Source: a virus. Taken from it: 50,492 nucleotides of DNA. Positions 7,956 to 14,968 of this stretch are shown one piece after another. How positions within the stretch are numbered: position 1 is the first letter of the stretch; each line of letters opens with the position of its first letter. Position numbers and translations under genes: made by a program. The stretch is from positions 1 to 50,492 of the IMG/VR virus record IMGVR_UViG_3300032288_002345; one strand, written 5' to 3'. Below the pieces are notes generated by a model. It saw only the letters and a program-made list of their open reading frames with translations, was not told the DNA's origin and made no database searches.

Positions 7956-8021
7956 TACAAGCGGGATTCAATAAACAAAATGACCCCGCTAAAGGTTGCG
8001 ACCAATAGCTCCCTGCTTGTA
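7956..8021 (+). promoter_or_regulatory. Possible structured leader with competing helices
   Basis: TACAAGC (7956-7962) followed by GGG can pair with CCC-T-GCTTGTA (8011-8021), with one bulged T. Alternatively AGCGGG (7960-7965) pairs with CCCGCT (7985-7990). The two helices use the same bases and exclude each other. The element sits between the tRNA and the gene starting at 8041. It may be an RNA leader or an unrelated small RNA; no known class is recognised. Confidence 0.3.
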
Positions 8022-8040
8022 CATTAACAAAGAGAAACAT

Positions 8041-8730
8041 ATGAGAAAAATCAAAGTATTTTGGAATATCAACGAACTAGCTAACTGGGATAAAGTTTTT
8101 AAGCAACAATGGGAATGTATGGAATCTAGTAAATTACTAGATGCTGCTGATGAAATTATTCTATTAGGCAATGGCAGACAGCGAACTTTTCAAACCTTAC
8201 TGAATAATAAAAGAGAAAACGTTAGACTACAAATGGTAAGCGAAAGTGCTGCTTTATTTGAATATCCTGGTTTAACATACATGCAAAAAGTTGCAAAAGA
8301 AGCAGCAGAACCATTTGATATATGTTATATACATCTTAAAGGCCTTACTCGTTGGGGCAATCCTAATGTTGAAGATTGGAAATCTTGGCTTAATTGGTGT
8401 GTAATAGAACGCTGGAGTGATAATGTTAAAGCTCTACAAACACATGATACTTCAGGTCCAAACTGGGAATCTGAGCCCTGGCCTCATCACTCCAGTAATT
8501 TTTGGTGGGCAAGAAGTGAATATATTGCAAAATTAGTTCCACTAATACATCCACATAAACTAATTTCACATAATGCTACACAATTTAAAGGCCACGGACA
8601 TTGGCGATTTGATCATGAAGCTTGGATTGGTAGCGGCGAGCCGAATGCTTTTGAAATAGCTCGTAGTTTTGAAATAGGCGGCGATCATTACACTAAACCA
8701 TATCCCAGTGAACTTTATCGAACTGATTAA
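8041..8730 (+). CDS. Probable glycosyltransferase-like protein
   Basis: The ATG at 8041 (MRKIKVFWNI) follows AAAGAG and is preferred over an in-frame codon at 7996 that would place the start inside the structured leader. The 229-residue product has FDICYIHLKGLTRWGNP, WCVIERWSDNVKAL and HHSSNFWWARSEYIAKL, patterns I associate with a GT-A-like family found in phages and bacteria. FWWAR segments are typical of these proteins. The acceptor and donor are unknown. It converges on the fibre cassette and overlaps its last gene by four bases, so surface or virion glycosylation is possible. Confidence 0.5.
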   Translation: MRKIKVFWNINELANWDKVFKQQWECMESSKLLDAADEIILLGNGRQRTFQTLLNNKRENVRLQMVSESAALFEYPGLTYMQKVAKEAAEPFDICYIHLKGLTRWGNPNVEDWKSWLNWCVIERWSDNVKALQTHDTSGPNWESEPWPHHSSNFWWARSEYIAKLVPLIHPHKLISHNATQFKGHGHWRFDHEAWIGSGEPNAFEIARSFEIGGDHYTKPYPSELYRTD

Positions 8731-9251
8731 AGATCGCAAACAGCCCAAAAACGTGTAATTAGCCCGTCGGCATTCATTGTTATGGTTGCGTCATTATTTT
8801 CGCAACCTAGCACTGCTCCTGCTGTGTGAACATATCCATTAACTGTGAAATCTGCTGTTGACAAGTAGATATTACCTTTATAAACATTAAAAGTTTCACC
8901 AGCTTTTAGATTATATTTTTCATGTTCAACATGATATGGACCAACTGGTGTTATACAATGATATGATGAATTGTCTTCCAACGCAGTAATAATAAAAGAT
9001 TCAACTTCTTTGTACTCATTGAACGGCCATACTGTACCTACCATGCCAGTTTCGTCCATAACATTGCTATTTGGATAACTTGCTTTAAAACCTCCGCTAA
9101 CAACATAGTGTCGACGAGCATAGTCTTCAGCCGTTAAGCCTGGATTTTTCAAAATTCTAGTAGATGAATCACCCGCTTGCCCGTATATTGTTGTATGGAC
9201 ATTGATATTATTATTTTTGAAGGCGTTGCTGCCGCCGTAACTGATTGCCAT
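8727..9251 (-). CDS. Putative virion/fibre-associated protein, 174 aa
   Basis: The product (MAISYGGSNAFKNNNINVHTT...) has no membrane or signal segment. It is rich in Gly, Asn, Thr and aromatic residues, as in phage fibre-associated beta proteins. The central part, YHCITPVGPYHVEHEKYNLKAGE, looks like a cupin-like or beta-sandwich segment with three histidines, but I cannot confirm a metal site. Its ATG overlaps the stop of the preceding minus-strand gene by one base. It is the last gene of a three-gene minus-strand cassette headed by the glycine-rich adhesin. Confidence 0.6.
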   Translation of the reverse strand: MAISYGGSNAFKNNNINVHTTIYGQAGDSSTRILKNPGLTAEDYARRHYVVSGGFKASYPNSNVMDETGMVGTVWPFNEYKEVESFIITALEDNSSYHCITPVGPYHVEHEKYNLKAGETFNVYKGNIYLSTADFTVNGYVHTAGAVLGCENNDATITMNADGLITRFWAVCDL

Positions 9252-9784
9252 TATATTGTCCTTACAGTCGTTAAATTTGATTCTGGAATTTGTCGTTCTA
9301 CAATTAATAAGTCATTCATTTTAGGTGCAACAGTGTCTAGATCTGGCCATTTTACGTTAAACGGGTCTGACAGATCCATAGCATTTGTAGCATCAATCCA
9401 ATGCTGAATAACCATTAATTCAGTTGGAGTTTCGTCTGGATCAGCTAATTGAGCAGCATAATTGTCTAGCAATTCTTTTTGATGATCTTTTACCTTTTTA
9501 AGTTGTTCATCAAAAATTCTTTGTCTTTCATTTTCTGATACATCTACTATTTGCCAATTCTGCTGCCAAGTGTTATCTTCGTTTTTAGTTAAGTTTTCAA
9601 CTGCCACTTGATAAGGAGTTGTTACCGGTTTATCGGTTACAATTACTACACAGTATCCTTTTGTCTCCCAAAATGCTGCCGGTGGATTCTTATCAAAATC
9701 AACATCAAATAATACATGACGCAGATTCTGTTCTTTAATTAAATCTCCAACTGGTTCGCTATTTTCAAATTTTTTAAAAAACAT
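9251..9784 (-). CDS. Putative tail-fibre assembly-like protein, 177 aa
   Basis: The start MFFKKFENSEPVGDL is followed by a globular segment and then a long charged helix (ENERQRIFDEQLKKVKDHQKELLDNYAAQL). The segment DETPTELMVIQHWIDATNAMD resembles the C-terminal tDW-like part of phage fibre assembly proteins. It sits directly after the adhesin gene, a common place for a dedicated chaperone. The function is inferred from position and shape only. Confidence 0.5.
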   Translation of the reverse strand: MFFKKFENSEPVGDLIKEQNLRHVLFDVDFDKNPPAAFWETKGYCVVIVTDKPVTTPYQVAVENLTKNEDNTWQQNWQIVDVSENERQRIFDEQLKKVKDHQKELLDNYAAQLADPDETPTELMVIQHWIDATNAMDLSDPFNVKWPDLDTVAPKMNDLLIVERQIPESNLTTVRTI

Positions 9785-9785
9785 T

Positions 9786-10583
9786 TTAGCTCCATGTAAT
9801 CTTTACTTGTCCGTTACCGCTACTGCCGCCTTGACCGCTATCTGGACATCCTGCCCCTACAGTTACTGACACCGATGAGCCAGCACTTAATACACCTGAG
9901 GCTAATGTTTTTCTTACGAAGCCCCCGCCTCCTCCTCCGCCAGCATAGCTCCAGCCAGGGTTTTTACTGCAATCTACACCTCTGTCGCCGCCTGCGCCAC
10001 CACCAGGACTAGTGCCATTTCCTCCTGGATTATTTCCGCAAGCTCCATTATCAGCTCCTGCAGATCCGCCAGTGCCGCCGCCGTATGCTTGGCCGCCTGC
10101 ATTGCCGCCCCGGTTAGTGCCTCCAGTGCCGCCTGCTTCACCCGGCTCATTGATATCTCCACCTGTAGCAGTACCTCCAATTCCTCCTGGGCTAGTAGTA
10201 CGTCTGCCACCGCCGCCGCCCCCTTTGCCGCCACCAGCATTAAGATTTAATCCAGTGGCTGTTGCAGAAGTATCTCCGCCATCTGCTAACTGTGCTCCGC
10301 CTGCTCCCCACGCATCAATCACAATGTTAGTTCTAAACAGTGGAACAGTAAAAGTAAAACTGCCAGGTGTGGAGTAAGTAGTAGTACCAGAACCAGCAGG
10401 ATCTCCAGATTTTTTACTATAAAAATCACTAAACTTTAAGTTGCTAGATGCAAAGGTTCCTGTAGTTGTTACATTATCTAGATACCAAGTAACACCTCTC
10501 ATCACTCCTAACGAAGTTCCTAAACCAAATTCATTGTCAATTTCAGTAAGTGTAAGAGATGAACCACTGGGTTTTATAGTCAT
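9786..10583 (-). CDS. Glycine-rich tail-fibre adhesin
   Basis: The 265-residue protein has a short N-terminal domain (MTIKPSGSSLTLTEIDNEFG...KFSDFYSKK) typical of phage virion proteins that begin SLTELxxEFG and end KFSDFY. From residue 75 on, the sequence is about 40 percent glycine, with repeated GGxGG blocks and four scattered cysteines. It closes with a beta segment (VSVTVGAGCPDSGQGG...VKITWS). Glycine-rich blocks form receptor-binding surfaces in the gp38-type adhesins of T-even phages. Recognition of a host receptor at the fibre tip is a reasonable inference. The GC-rich repeat run stands out against the AT-rich genome. Confidence 0.65.
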   Translation of the reverse strand: MTIKPSGSSLTLTEIDNEFGLGTSLGVMRGVTWYLDNVTTTGTFASSNLKFSDFYSKKSGDPAGSGTTTYSTPGSFTFTVPLFRTNIVIDAWGAGGAQLADGGDTSATATGLNLNAGGGKGGGGGGRRTTSPGGIGGTATGGDINEPGEAGGTGGTNRGGNAGGQAYGGGTGGSAGADNGACGNNPGGNGTSPGGGAGGDRGVDCSKNPGWSYAGGGGGGGFVRKTLASGVLSAGSSVSVTVGAGCPDSGQGGSSGNGQVKITWS

Positions 10584-10605
10584 AATAAATCCTGATTTGT
10601 TCTTA

Positions 10606-10613
10606 TATTTATG
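10606..10613 (-). promoter_or_regulatory. Late-type promoter octamer for the adhesin cassette
   Basis: On the minus strand the octamer reads CATAAATA, seven of eight bases of the late consensus. It is 23 bases before the adhesin start at 10583, and fits the late expression expected of fibre genes. Confidence 0.5.
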
Positions 10614-10632
10614 AGATTTGAAATCTAGAACA

Positions 10633-10638
10633 TATAAT
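10633..10638 (+). promoter_or_regulatory. -10 box directly before the oxygenase-like gene
   Basis: TATAAT lies eight bases before the ATG at 10646, so a transcript from it would start at or next to the start codon. No clear -35 box was found at the usual distance. Confidence 0.35.
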
Positions 10639-10645
10639 ATAAAGT

Positions 10646-11374
10646 ATGAATCAAATATTCAGATTGCAAAATTTATTAAACATCAACACTGAAATAACAG
10701 TTCAAAGTCGTCAATGCGCTGAAAGTAATATGACACTACTTACTGTTGATAATGTACTTCAAGACTATAACAAATTATACGATATTATGTCTACTTCCCC
10801 GGCAGCTGATTGGAAAAATACAGCTAATAGTCGCAATTTTATTGATTATAAAGAAGGTAGACTGAGATATCCTGTTATCGCTAGTAATCAACTGTTAGAA
10901 CTAGCATATGAATCTATTAAACATTATTTTAATAAGGAAACTGATTTATTATTTGGTTCTATAGAAGTAAATGTGTTTCAGCAAATAGCTAAACGTAAAA
11001 ACGATTTTAATATAGTGCATACTGATCAAACAACAGAAAAGCAATCTTTTACTTGTTTGTTGTTTCTAAATCAACCCAATCAATGTAGTGGAGGCACTGC
11101 ATTTTTTAAATACAAACCAACAACTCAATTTGAAAGTAACAGTAACATGTTGGGCGAGTTATTATTAGAAAAACCTAACTTACATCATAATGGAGTTGAT
11201 TATTGGAACAATGATACTGAAGGAAAAGTTTGGCAAATGACAGACTATGCAGAGATGGTAAGCAATAGGTTAATAATCTTCCCTTCAAATTATTTTCATA
11301 CTGCTTACCATCCTGTAGATAGTTTTTTTGATTTCAGTAGGCTTACATTGGTATTTTGGATGGGCGAAGTTTAA
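10646..11374 (+). CDS. 2-oxoglutarate/Fe(II) oxygenase-like protein (DUF6445 type)
   Basis: The 242-residue product has the double-stranded beta-helix pattern of this superfamily. HTDQTTEKQS holds an HxD iron pair. LLFLNQPNQCSGGTAFFKY is the typical LFLN...GGT strand pair. NRLIIFPSNYFHTAYHP contains the distal His, and SRLTLVFWM has the Arg that would bind 2-oxoglutarate. This order agrees with the DUF6445 family. The substrate is unknown, and hydroxylation of a protein or small molecule is inference. There is little room for a ribosome binding site, as a -10 box sits eight bases upstream. Confidence 0.65.
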   Translation: MNQIFRLQNLLNINTEITVQSRQCAESNMTLLTVDNVLQDYNKLYDIMSTSPAADWKNTANSRNFIDYKEGRLRYPVIASNQLLELAYESIKHYFNKETDLLFGSIEVNVFQQIAKRKNDFNIVHTDQTTEKQSFTCLLFLNQPNQCSGGTAFFKYKPTTQFESNSNMLGELLLEKPNLHHNGVDYWNNDTEGKVWQMTDYAEMVSNRLIIFPSNYFHTAYHPVDSFFDFSRLTLVFWMGEV

Positions 11375-11466
11375 ACTGTTCCTTCACTGTACCGGATGTT
11401 TATCAGTTAAAGCGTTAACAGTCAAAATTTTCTTTAGCGTTAAAACTATATAGTTCTTTATAAGAT

Positions 11467-11895
11467 TTATGTATTGTTTTTCGCCCACAATTTATACAAA
11501 ATCTTTTCAAATTTTCTAGCTTCAATCTCCCAGGGCATATCTCTGTAAGCCATATTTGCATCATATATGTAATCTTCATATCTATGTGCAGGCCCAGCAT
11601 AGTCTCTAAATTTACCAGTTGCATACTGCCAAACATGAACCATTTCGTGTGCTACTGTTGTAATAACGTCTTTTTCCAACTTTAAATCACGATTGATATA
11701 AATGGTAAATTCTTTTGGTTTAATTCCAACATCGTGATTATCACATACACCCCAAGCATCATCCAATTTTACAAATTTAATTTCAACTGTAATTGATGAA
11801 TCAAGTCGTTTATTTCTTTTGAAAAGATGAGCACGAAATAACGCCATCGCTTTGTGCGACATTAATCTTCTTTGAGTATTGGTCAATTTTTTCAT
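11467..11895 (-). CDS. SprT-like zinc metalloprotease
   Basis: The start at 11895 (MKKLTNTQRRLMSH) follows AAAGGGT and is preferred over a TTG at 11916. The roughly 142-residue product contains VAHEMVHVWQYATG, an HExxH zinc motif, followed about 20 residues later by GPAHRYEDYIY with a third potential zinc ligand. This matches the SprT-like domain of SprT/Spartan proteins, which cleave DNA-bound proteins. The C-terminal zinc ribbon of the long form is absent. Action on protein-DNA crosslinks is possible; the phage role is unknown. Confidence 0.75.
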   Translation of the reverse strand: MKKLTNTQRRLMSHKAMALFRAHLFKRNKRLDSSITVEIKFVKLDDAWGVCDNHDVGIKPKEFTIYINRDLKLEKDVITTVAHEMVHVWQYATGKFRDYAGPAHRYEDYIYDANMAYRDMPWEIEARKFEKILYKLWAKNNT

Positions 11896-11926
11896 AGTTT
11901 GACCCTTTTTGCTCAATTATTTATGG

Positions 11927-11954
11927 TTGACGAGGGGCTAATATGTGCTATTAT
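11927..11954 (+). promoter_or_regulatory. Sigma70-type early promoter
   Basis: TTGACG (11927-11932), 16-base spacer ending TGC, TATTAT (11949-11954). The TGC before the -10 makes an extended -10. ACGGAG and the ATG at 11983 follow. Confidence 0.75.
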
Positions 11955-11982
11955 CTATGTTCCATGCTAACGGAGATGCAAC

Positions 11983-12276
11983 ATGTTTAATTCTGCTGCT
12001 ATGTTTGCGTCCAAATACCCAAAGCATAGCCCTAAATATGAGGGAAAGAGTCTGTATAGCAAAATAAAAGCAACAGAAAAATGGATAGAGTATAGCTTAG
12101 ATCTTACAGAGATGTCCAAATTGCTTACAAATGTAACTCGTGAGGAAAGGTATGTATTGCTAGCTGCAATGCAAATTGCCGAGCGTAAGCGTGACTATAT
12201 GTACAAACATCCAAATTTTGACTTGCAAGCTGCTACTTTTGAGTTCAAACGTGCAAAACGCTTGCTAAAAATTTAA
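11983..12276 (+). CDS. Small basic hypothetical protein, 97 aa
   Basis: A 97-residue basic helical protein with 'ACGGAG' before the ATG. It is the only gene between a strong early promoter and a strong terminator, so it forms its own unit. No family is recognised. The high Lys/Arg content (KRAKRLLKI at the end) could suit nucleic acid binding, but no motif supports it. Confidence 0.7.
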   Translation: MFNSAAMFASKYPKHSPKYEGKSLYSKIKATEKWIEYSLDLTEMSKLLTNVTREERYVLLAAMQIAERKRDYMYKHPNFDLQAATFEFKRAKRLLKI

Positions 12277-12282
12277 CAATTT

Positions 12283-12318
12283 CAAGGGGTTAGTACCTAC
12301 TCGCTAACCCCTTGTTTT
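12283..12318 (+). terminator. Rho-independent terminator
   Basis: CAAGGGGTTAG (12283-12293) pairs perfectly with CTAACCCCTTG (12304-12314) over 11 pairs, with a ten-base loop and TTTT following. Confidence 0.9.
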
Positions 12319-12331
12319 CATTGAAATTTTT

Positions 12332-12350
12332 TGTAACACAAAATGTTACA
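12332..12350 (+). repeat. Inverted repeat TGTAAC-N7-GTTACA, copy 1
   Basis: TGTAACACAAAATGTTACA is a six-base perfect inverted repeat with a seven-base centre. It ends ten bases before the -35 box of the next promoter. The same 19 bases occur at 48117-48135, upstream of a matching promoter. A regulator binding site is possible. Confidence 0.6.
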
Positions 12351-12360
12351 AAAATTCAGG

Positions 12361-12388
12361 TTGACGTATCCTATTTTGAGCATATTAT
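12361..12388 (+). promoter_or_regulatory. Sigma70-type early promoter, duplicated copy 1
   Basis: TTGACG (12361-12366), 16-base spacer, TATTAT (12383-12388). A 24-base block from 12368 to 12391, spacer through -10, is identical to that of the promoter at 48210-48237. The ATG at 12395 is six bases after the -10 box, which predicts a leaderless transcript. Confidence 0.75.
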
Positions 12389-12394
12389 AGTAGT

Positions 12395-12721
12395 ATGATG
12401 CAGAGAAAGAAGCGCACTGATCGAACCCACATTGTGTACCAGATCTCCGTAGGGCGTAAGCTCTACATTGGGGTCACTGCTAAGACGCAGAGTACTGTAC
12501 TCAAGAGTGTGCGTAGTCGTATCGCCAAGCATTTCTATCGCGCTCAAACCGAAGGTCTCAACTGGTTGCTTTGCAAAGAGCTTCGCAAGTTGGACTGCAA
12601 GGAGGACCTTGAGTTCTCTGTTCTCGCTACTGTGCGTGGCAAGACCGAAGCACATAATTACGAGCGCGAGCTCATCCGCAAAATGAAGCCGGTGCTCAAC
12701 TCTGACAAGCGTGGCGCATAA
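12395..12721 (+). CDS. GIY-YIG-like nuclease domain protein
   Basis: The 108-residue product has HIVYQISVGRKLYIGVT, a variant of the GIY-YIG signature, then a basic helix with RSRIAKHF. The later YERELIRKMKPVLN carries a Glu where the family has its metal-binding residue, and the closing P-LN that is typical. It may be a small endonuclease, such as a homing-type or repair nuclease, or a divergent inactive member. The start lies at the predicted transcription start of its promoter. The gene is more GC-rich than its neighbours. Confidence 0.65.
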   Translation: MMQRKKRTDRTHIVYQISVGRKLYIGVTAKTQSTVLKSVRSRIAKHFYRAQTEGLNWLLCKELRKLDCKEDLEFSVLATVRGKTEAHNYERELIRKMKPVLNSDKRGA

Positions 12722-12738
12722 TGTCAAAGGAGAATGAC

Positions 12739-12969
12739 ATGACGTTTGAAAAGCATGAAGTTGACAACTTTTTGGACAATGTTATCTACGTGGATTTTTT
12801 GAAGTCCAAAATGAGTGAACGCGAACAGTTTCTGAATCTGCTTGCAATCGAACTTGATGAGTTGGATTTTGAAGACTTTGTGGATGCAGTAAACGATCCA
12901 GCTGCTTATTGTATGTTGGACGAAGATCTTAAGGATCTAGTAGATGCTTTTTTTCAAAAAGCATGTTGA
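12739..12969 (+). CDS. Small acidic hypothetical protein, 76 aa
   Basis: AAGGAG at 12727-12732 is placed six bases before the ATG at 12739, so this start (MTFEKHEVDNF) is chosen over the upstream in-frame ATG at 12721. The 76-residue product is strongly acidic and helical. Small acidic phage proteins sometimes mimic DNA or bind host enzymes, but nothing specific shows that here. Confidence 0.65.
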   Translation: MTFEKHEVDNFLDNVIYVDFLKSKMSEREQFLNLLAIELDELDFEDFVDAVNDPAAYCMLDEDLKDLVDAFFQKAC

Positions 12970-12993
12970 CTTACCAGCAGGCTATGCTAATAT
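12966..12993 (+). promoter_or_regulatory. Sigma70-type early promoter before the AAA gene
   Basis: TTGACT (12966-12971), 16-base spacer ending TGC, TAATAT (12988-12993). The extended TGC occurs here too. The -35 box overlaps the stop codon of the preceding gene. Confidence 0.7.
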
Positions 12994-13024
12994 ATAAACA
13001 TACTCCAATGCAATGAGGTTCCAA

Positions 13025-14038
13025 ATGGCTAATGTGCTTATTAAAAAGGGCTCTTATCGTAATGCGCCTATTGAGAATACAGTGTTTCCCCTCGTTAAGG
13101 GTTTAACTGAAGGCAACAAGGGTTCGTTCCTTACAGTGGATGCAAGCGAGGTTATACCTGGTCGTGATCGCATTCGTGTGCTTGTTGATAGTACAGCAGA
13201 TTTTGAGATTGTAGGCGGAACCACTGAGATTGCAGCAGTGCCTACGCAACCCAAGAAAGAAGAAACTGACGAAGAAGTAATGGCTCGCATTGGTGAGCGA
13301 TTTGATATTATGGACTCAATGACGCAGGCAGTTGTTGAAGGTGTTGTGCGTTCAATGATTGTTGTTGGTCCGCCAGGCGTTGGTAAGAGCTACGGTGTAG
13401 TCAAGAAGCTAGAAGAAGCTAATTTGTTTAACCTAATGCAAGGAGACATTCGATTCGAAGTGGTCAAGGGTGCGACCACTGCATTGGGTCTCTATGCCAA
13501 GCTGTATGAATACAGCCGCGAAGGCGACGTGCTTGTGTTCGACGACTGCGATTCGATCCTCATGGACGAGCTGTCGCTGAACATTCTCAAGGCAGCGTTG
13601 GACACTAACAAGAAGCGTACTATTCACTGGAACAGTGACAGCAAGCTTCTCCAGCGTGAAGGCATTCCTAACAAGTTTGACTTCAAAGGTGCTGCAATCT
13701 TTATTACGAATATCAAATTTGAAACGATCCGCAGTCAGAAGCTTAAGGATCATTTGAGTGCGCTTGAGTCGCGTAGCCACTATATCGATCTTACGATGAA
13801 TACTATGCGTGACAAGTATCTGCGCATCAAACAGATTGCTTTGAGCGGTGAGCTGTTCAAAGACTATCGTTTTGAGAACGGCGAAAGTGACGAGATCCTG
13901 GAGTTTATGATCTCTAATCAGACTCGTTTGCGTGAAATGAGCTTGCGTTGTGCGGTCAAGCTGGCTGATCTGCGTAAGACTATGCCGATGAACTGGAAGC
14001 GTACCGCTGAAGTTACGCTGATGAAAAACGCTTTTTGA
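13025..14038 (+). CDS. AAA+ family ATPase
   Basis: The ATG at 13025 (MANVLIKKGS) is seven bases after GAGG and is preferred over 13013. The 337-residue product has Walker A GPPGVGKS at about residues 115-122 and Walker B VLVFDDCD near 160. Sensor-like FITNIKFE follows. An N-terminal region of about 100 residues precedes the ATPase core. The architecture is that of MoxR-like or dynein-type AAA proteins seen in phages. The remodelled partner is unknown. It is led by its own early promoter and followed in the same transcript by a lipoprotein gene. Confidence 0.78.
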   Translation: MANVLIKKGSYRNAPIENTVFPLVKGLTEGNKGSFLTVDASEVIPGRDRIRVLVDSTADFEIVGGTTEIAAVPTQPKKEETDEEVMARIGERFDIMDSMTQAVVEGVVRSMIVVGPPGVGKSYGVVKKLEEANLFNLMQGDIRFEVVKGATTALGLYAKLYEYSREGDVLVFDDCDSILMDELSLNILKAALDTNKKRTIHWNSDSKLLQREGIPNKFDFKGAAIFITNIKFETIRSQKLKDHLSALESRSHYIDLTMNTMRDKYLRIKQIALSGELFKDYRFENGESDEILEFMISNQTRLREMSLRCAVKLADLRKTMPMNWKRTAEVTLMKNAF

Positions 14039-14049
14039 GGAGTGCCAAA

Positions 14050-14424
14050 ATGAATAAGAATCTTTTCGCTGTGGCTGTTCTGGGATTGGGTCTCGCTGGG
14101 TGTAGTGATGCAGAGATTGCATCAGGAAACCTTTCGAAGGCTGCTGACAATTTTGAGATCATGCGCCGTATTGTGTTCTATAATGGTATCACGAACGACT
14201 ATATTCTTAAGATTGAAGGACTGTGCTCACAGCAGCAGACTGATAAGAAGTTAGCAGTTACTTGTAAAACTGGAGCTTCGCAATACAAAAAGCACTTCCT
14301 CGGACTTAGCGATAACGTGACGTATTTCTCCGAGCAGATGGATGCTGCTCCGGTGAACGTATACCATTATCGTGTGACGTTCAAACCTGCTGCGATCATT
14401 CCGCAGATAGACTTCAGAAACTAA
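14050..14424 (+). CDS. Phage lipoprotein (beta-sandwich type)
   Basis: The start at 14050 follows GAGGAG. MNKNLFAVAVLGLGLAGC is a lipoprotein signal peptide with lipobox LAGC, so the mature protein starts with a lipidated Cys18. The mature part (SDAEIASGNLSKAADNFEIMRRIVFYNGITNDYILKIEG...) resembles the beta-sandwich lipoprotein annotated in many phages. Infected-cell lipoproteins can block receptors against superinfection, as Llp does in T5; that role here is inference. The two remaining cysteines could form a disulfide. Confidence 0.72.
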   Translation: MNKNLFAVAVLGLGLAGCSDAEIASGNLSKAADNFEIMRRIVFYNGITNDYILKIEGLCSQQQTDKKLAVTCKTGASQYKKHFLGLSDNVTYFSEQMDAAPVNVYHYRVTFKPAAIIPQIDFRN

Positions 14425-14439
14425 TAACAGGAGACTAAA

Positions 14440-14580
14440 ATGAGATTGATCAAGCGATATGATACTCAACTTAATGCCTGGCTTATTGGCTATTGGCGCG
14501 GTACTAGCTTCATTGTTATTGATACAGTAAAGCTATTAGACGATGCTAAACGTCTGTATGATGAGGAGATAGCAGCATGA
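14440..14580 (+). CDS. Small hypothetical protein, 46 aa
   Basis: AGGAG precedes the ATG at 14440. The frame (MRLIKRYDTQLNAWLIGYWR...) runs to a TGA at 14580 and overlaps the next start by four bases (ATGA). It is short, but the ribosome binding site and coupling support it. No family is recognised. Confidence 0.6.
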   Translation: MRLIKRYDTQLNAWLIGYWRGTSFIVIDTVKLLDDAKRLYDEEIAA

Positions 14581-14702
14581 TTACAATGCATGATGTTTTA
14601 ACTTTTGGGATTCTACTTCCAATTGCAGTATTCTTTTGGTTCGCTATAGGTTATATTATTTTTCTTCTAATCGAAACCCTTGCAAATAATTGGAGAAAGT
14701 AA
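14577..14702 (+). CDS. Tiny membrane protein, 41 aa
   Basis: ATGA overlap with the previous gene implies translational coupling. Residues 8-34 (LTFGILLPIAVFFWFAIG...) form one strong membrane span, followed by a short basic tail NNWRK. Small membrane proteins of this kind appear in several places in this genome; the function is unknown. Confidence 0.6.
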   Translation: MITMHDVLTFGILLPIAVFFWFAIGYIIFLLIETLANNWRK

Positions 14703-14703
14703 A

Positions 14704-14949
14704 ATGAAAAAGAAGCGTATGGCTACTGATCGGCAATGGCAATGGGATGGTAAGAAGTATTACATCAACTATAACTGGGATGATGTTAGCTTTGAAAATC
14801 TTTGGAACGATTTGAATAATTTTAATGCTCGTGATACAGAAGTCATTGACAATGAACTTATGGCTATGGATCTACTAGAAACGCTAGTTGACGACAGTGC
14901 CAATCGTGAAGCAATTAAGATGCTAGAAGGTATTGGTATCCGTTGTTAA
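14704..14949 (+). CDS. Small hypothetical protein, 81 aa
   Basis: The start at 14704 (MKKKRMATDRQWQWDGKKYY) follows GGAGAA and is preferred over an ATG at 14680 inside the previous gene. The N-terminus is basic and the rest acidic. It starts one base after the preceding stop. No family is recognised. Confidence 0.65.
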   Translation: MKKKRMATDRQWQWDGKKYYINYNWDDVSFENLWNDLNNFNARDTEVIDNELMAMDLLETLVDDSANREAIKMLEGIGIRC

Positions 14950-14968
14950 ATAAATTGGAGATGTAAGT

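Noticed and set aside
10012-10377. Long plus-strand frame rich in proline opposite the glycine-rich adhesin
   Set aside because: It is the antisense image of GGN codons and has no ribosome binding site; the minus-strand adhesin explains it.
11415-11636. Minus-strand 73-codon frame downstream of the SprT-like gene
   Set aside because: It overlaps the SprT-like gene in another frame, without a ribosome binding site.
13433-14122. 229-codon minus-strand frame across the AAA ATPase gene
   Set aside because: The plus-strand frame has Walker motifs, a ribosome binding site and a promoter; the minus frame has none.
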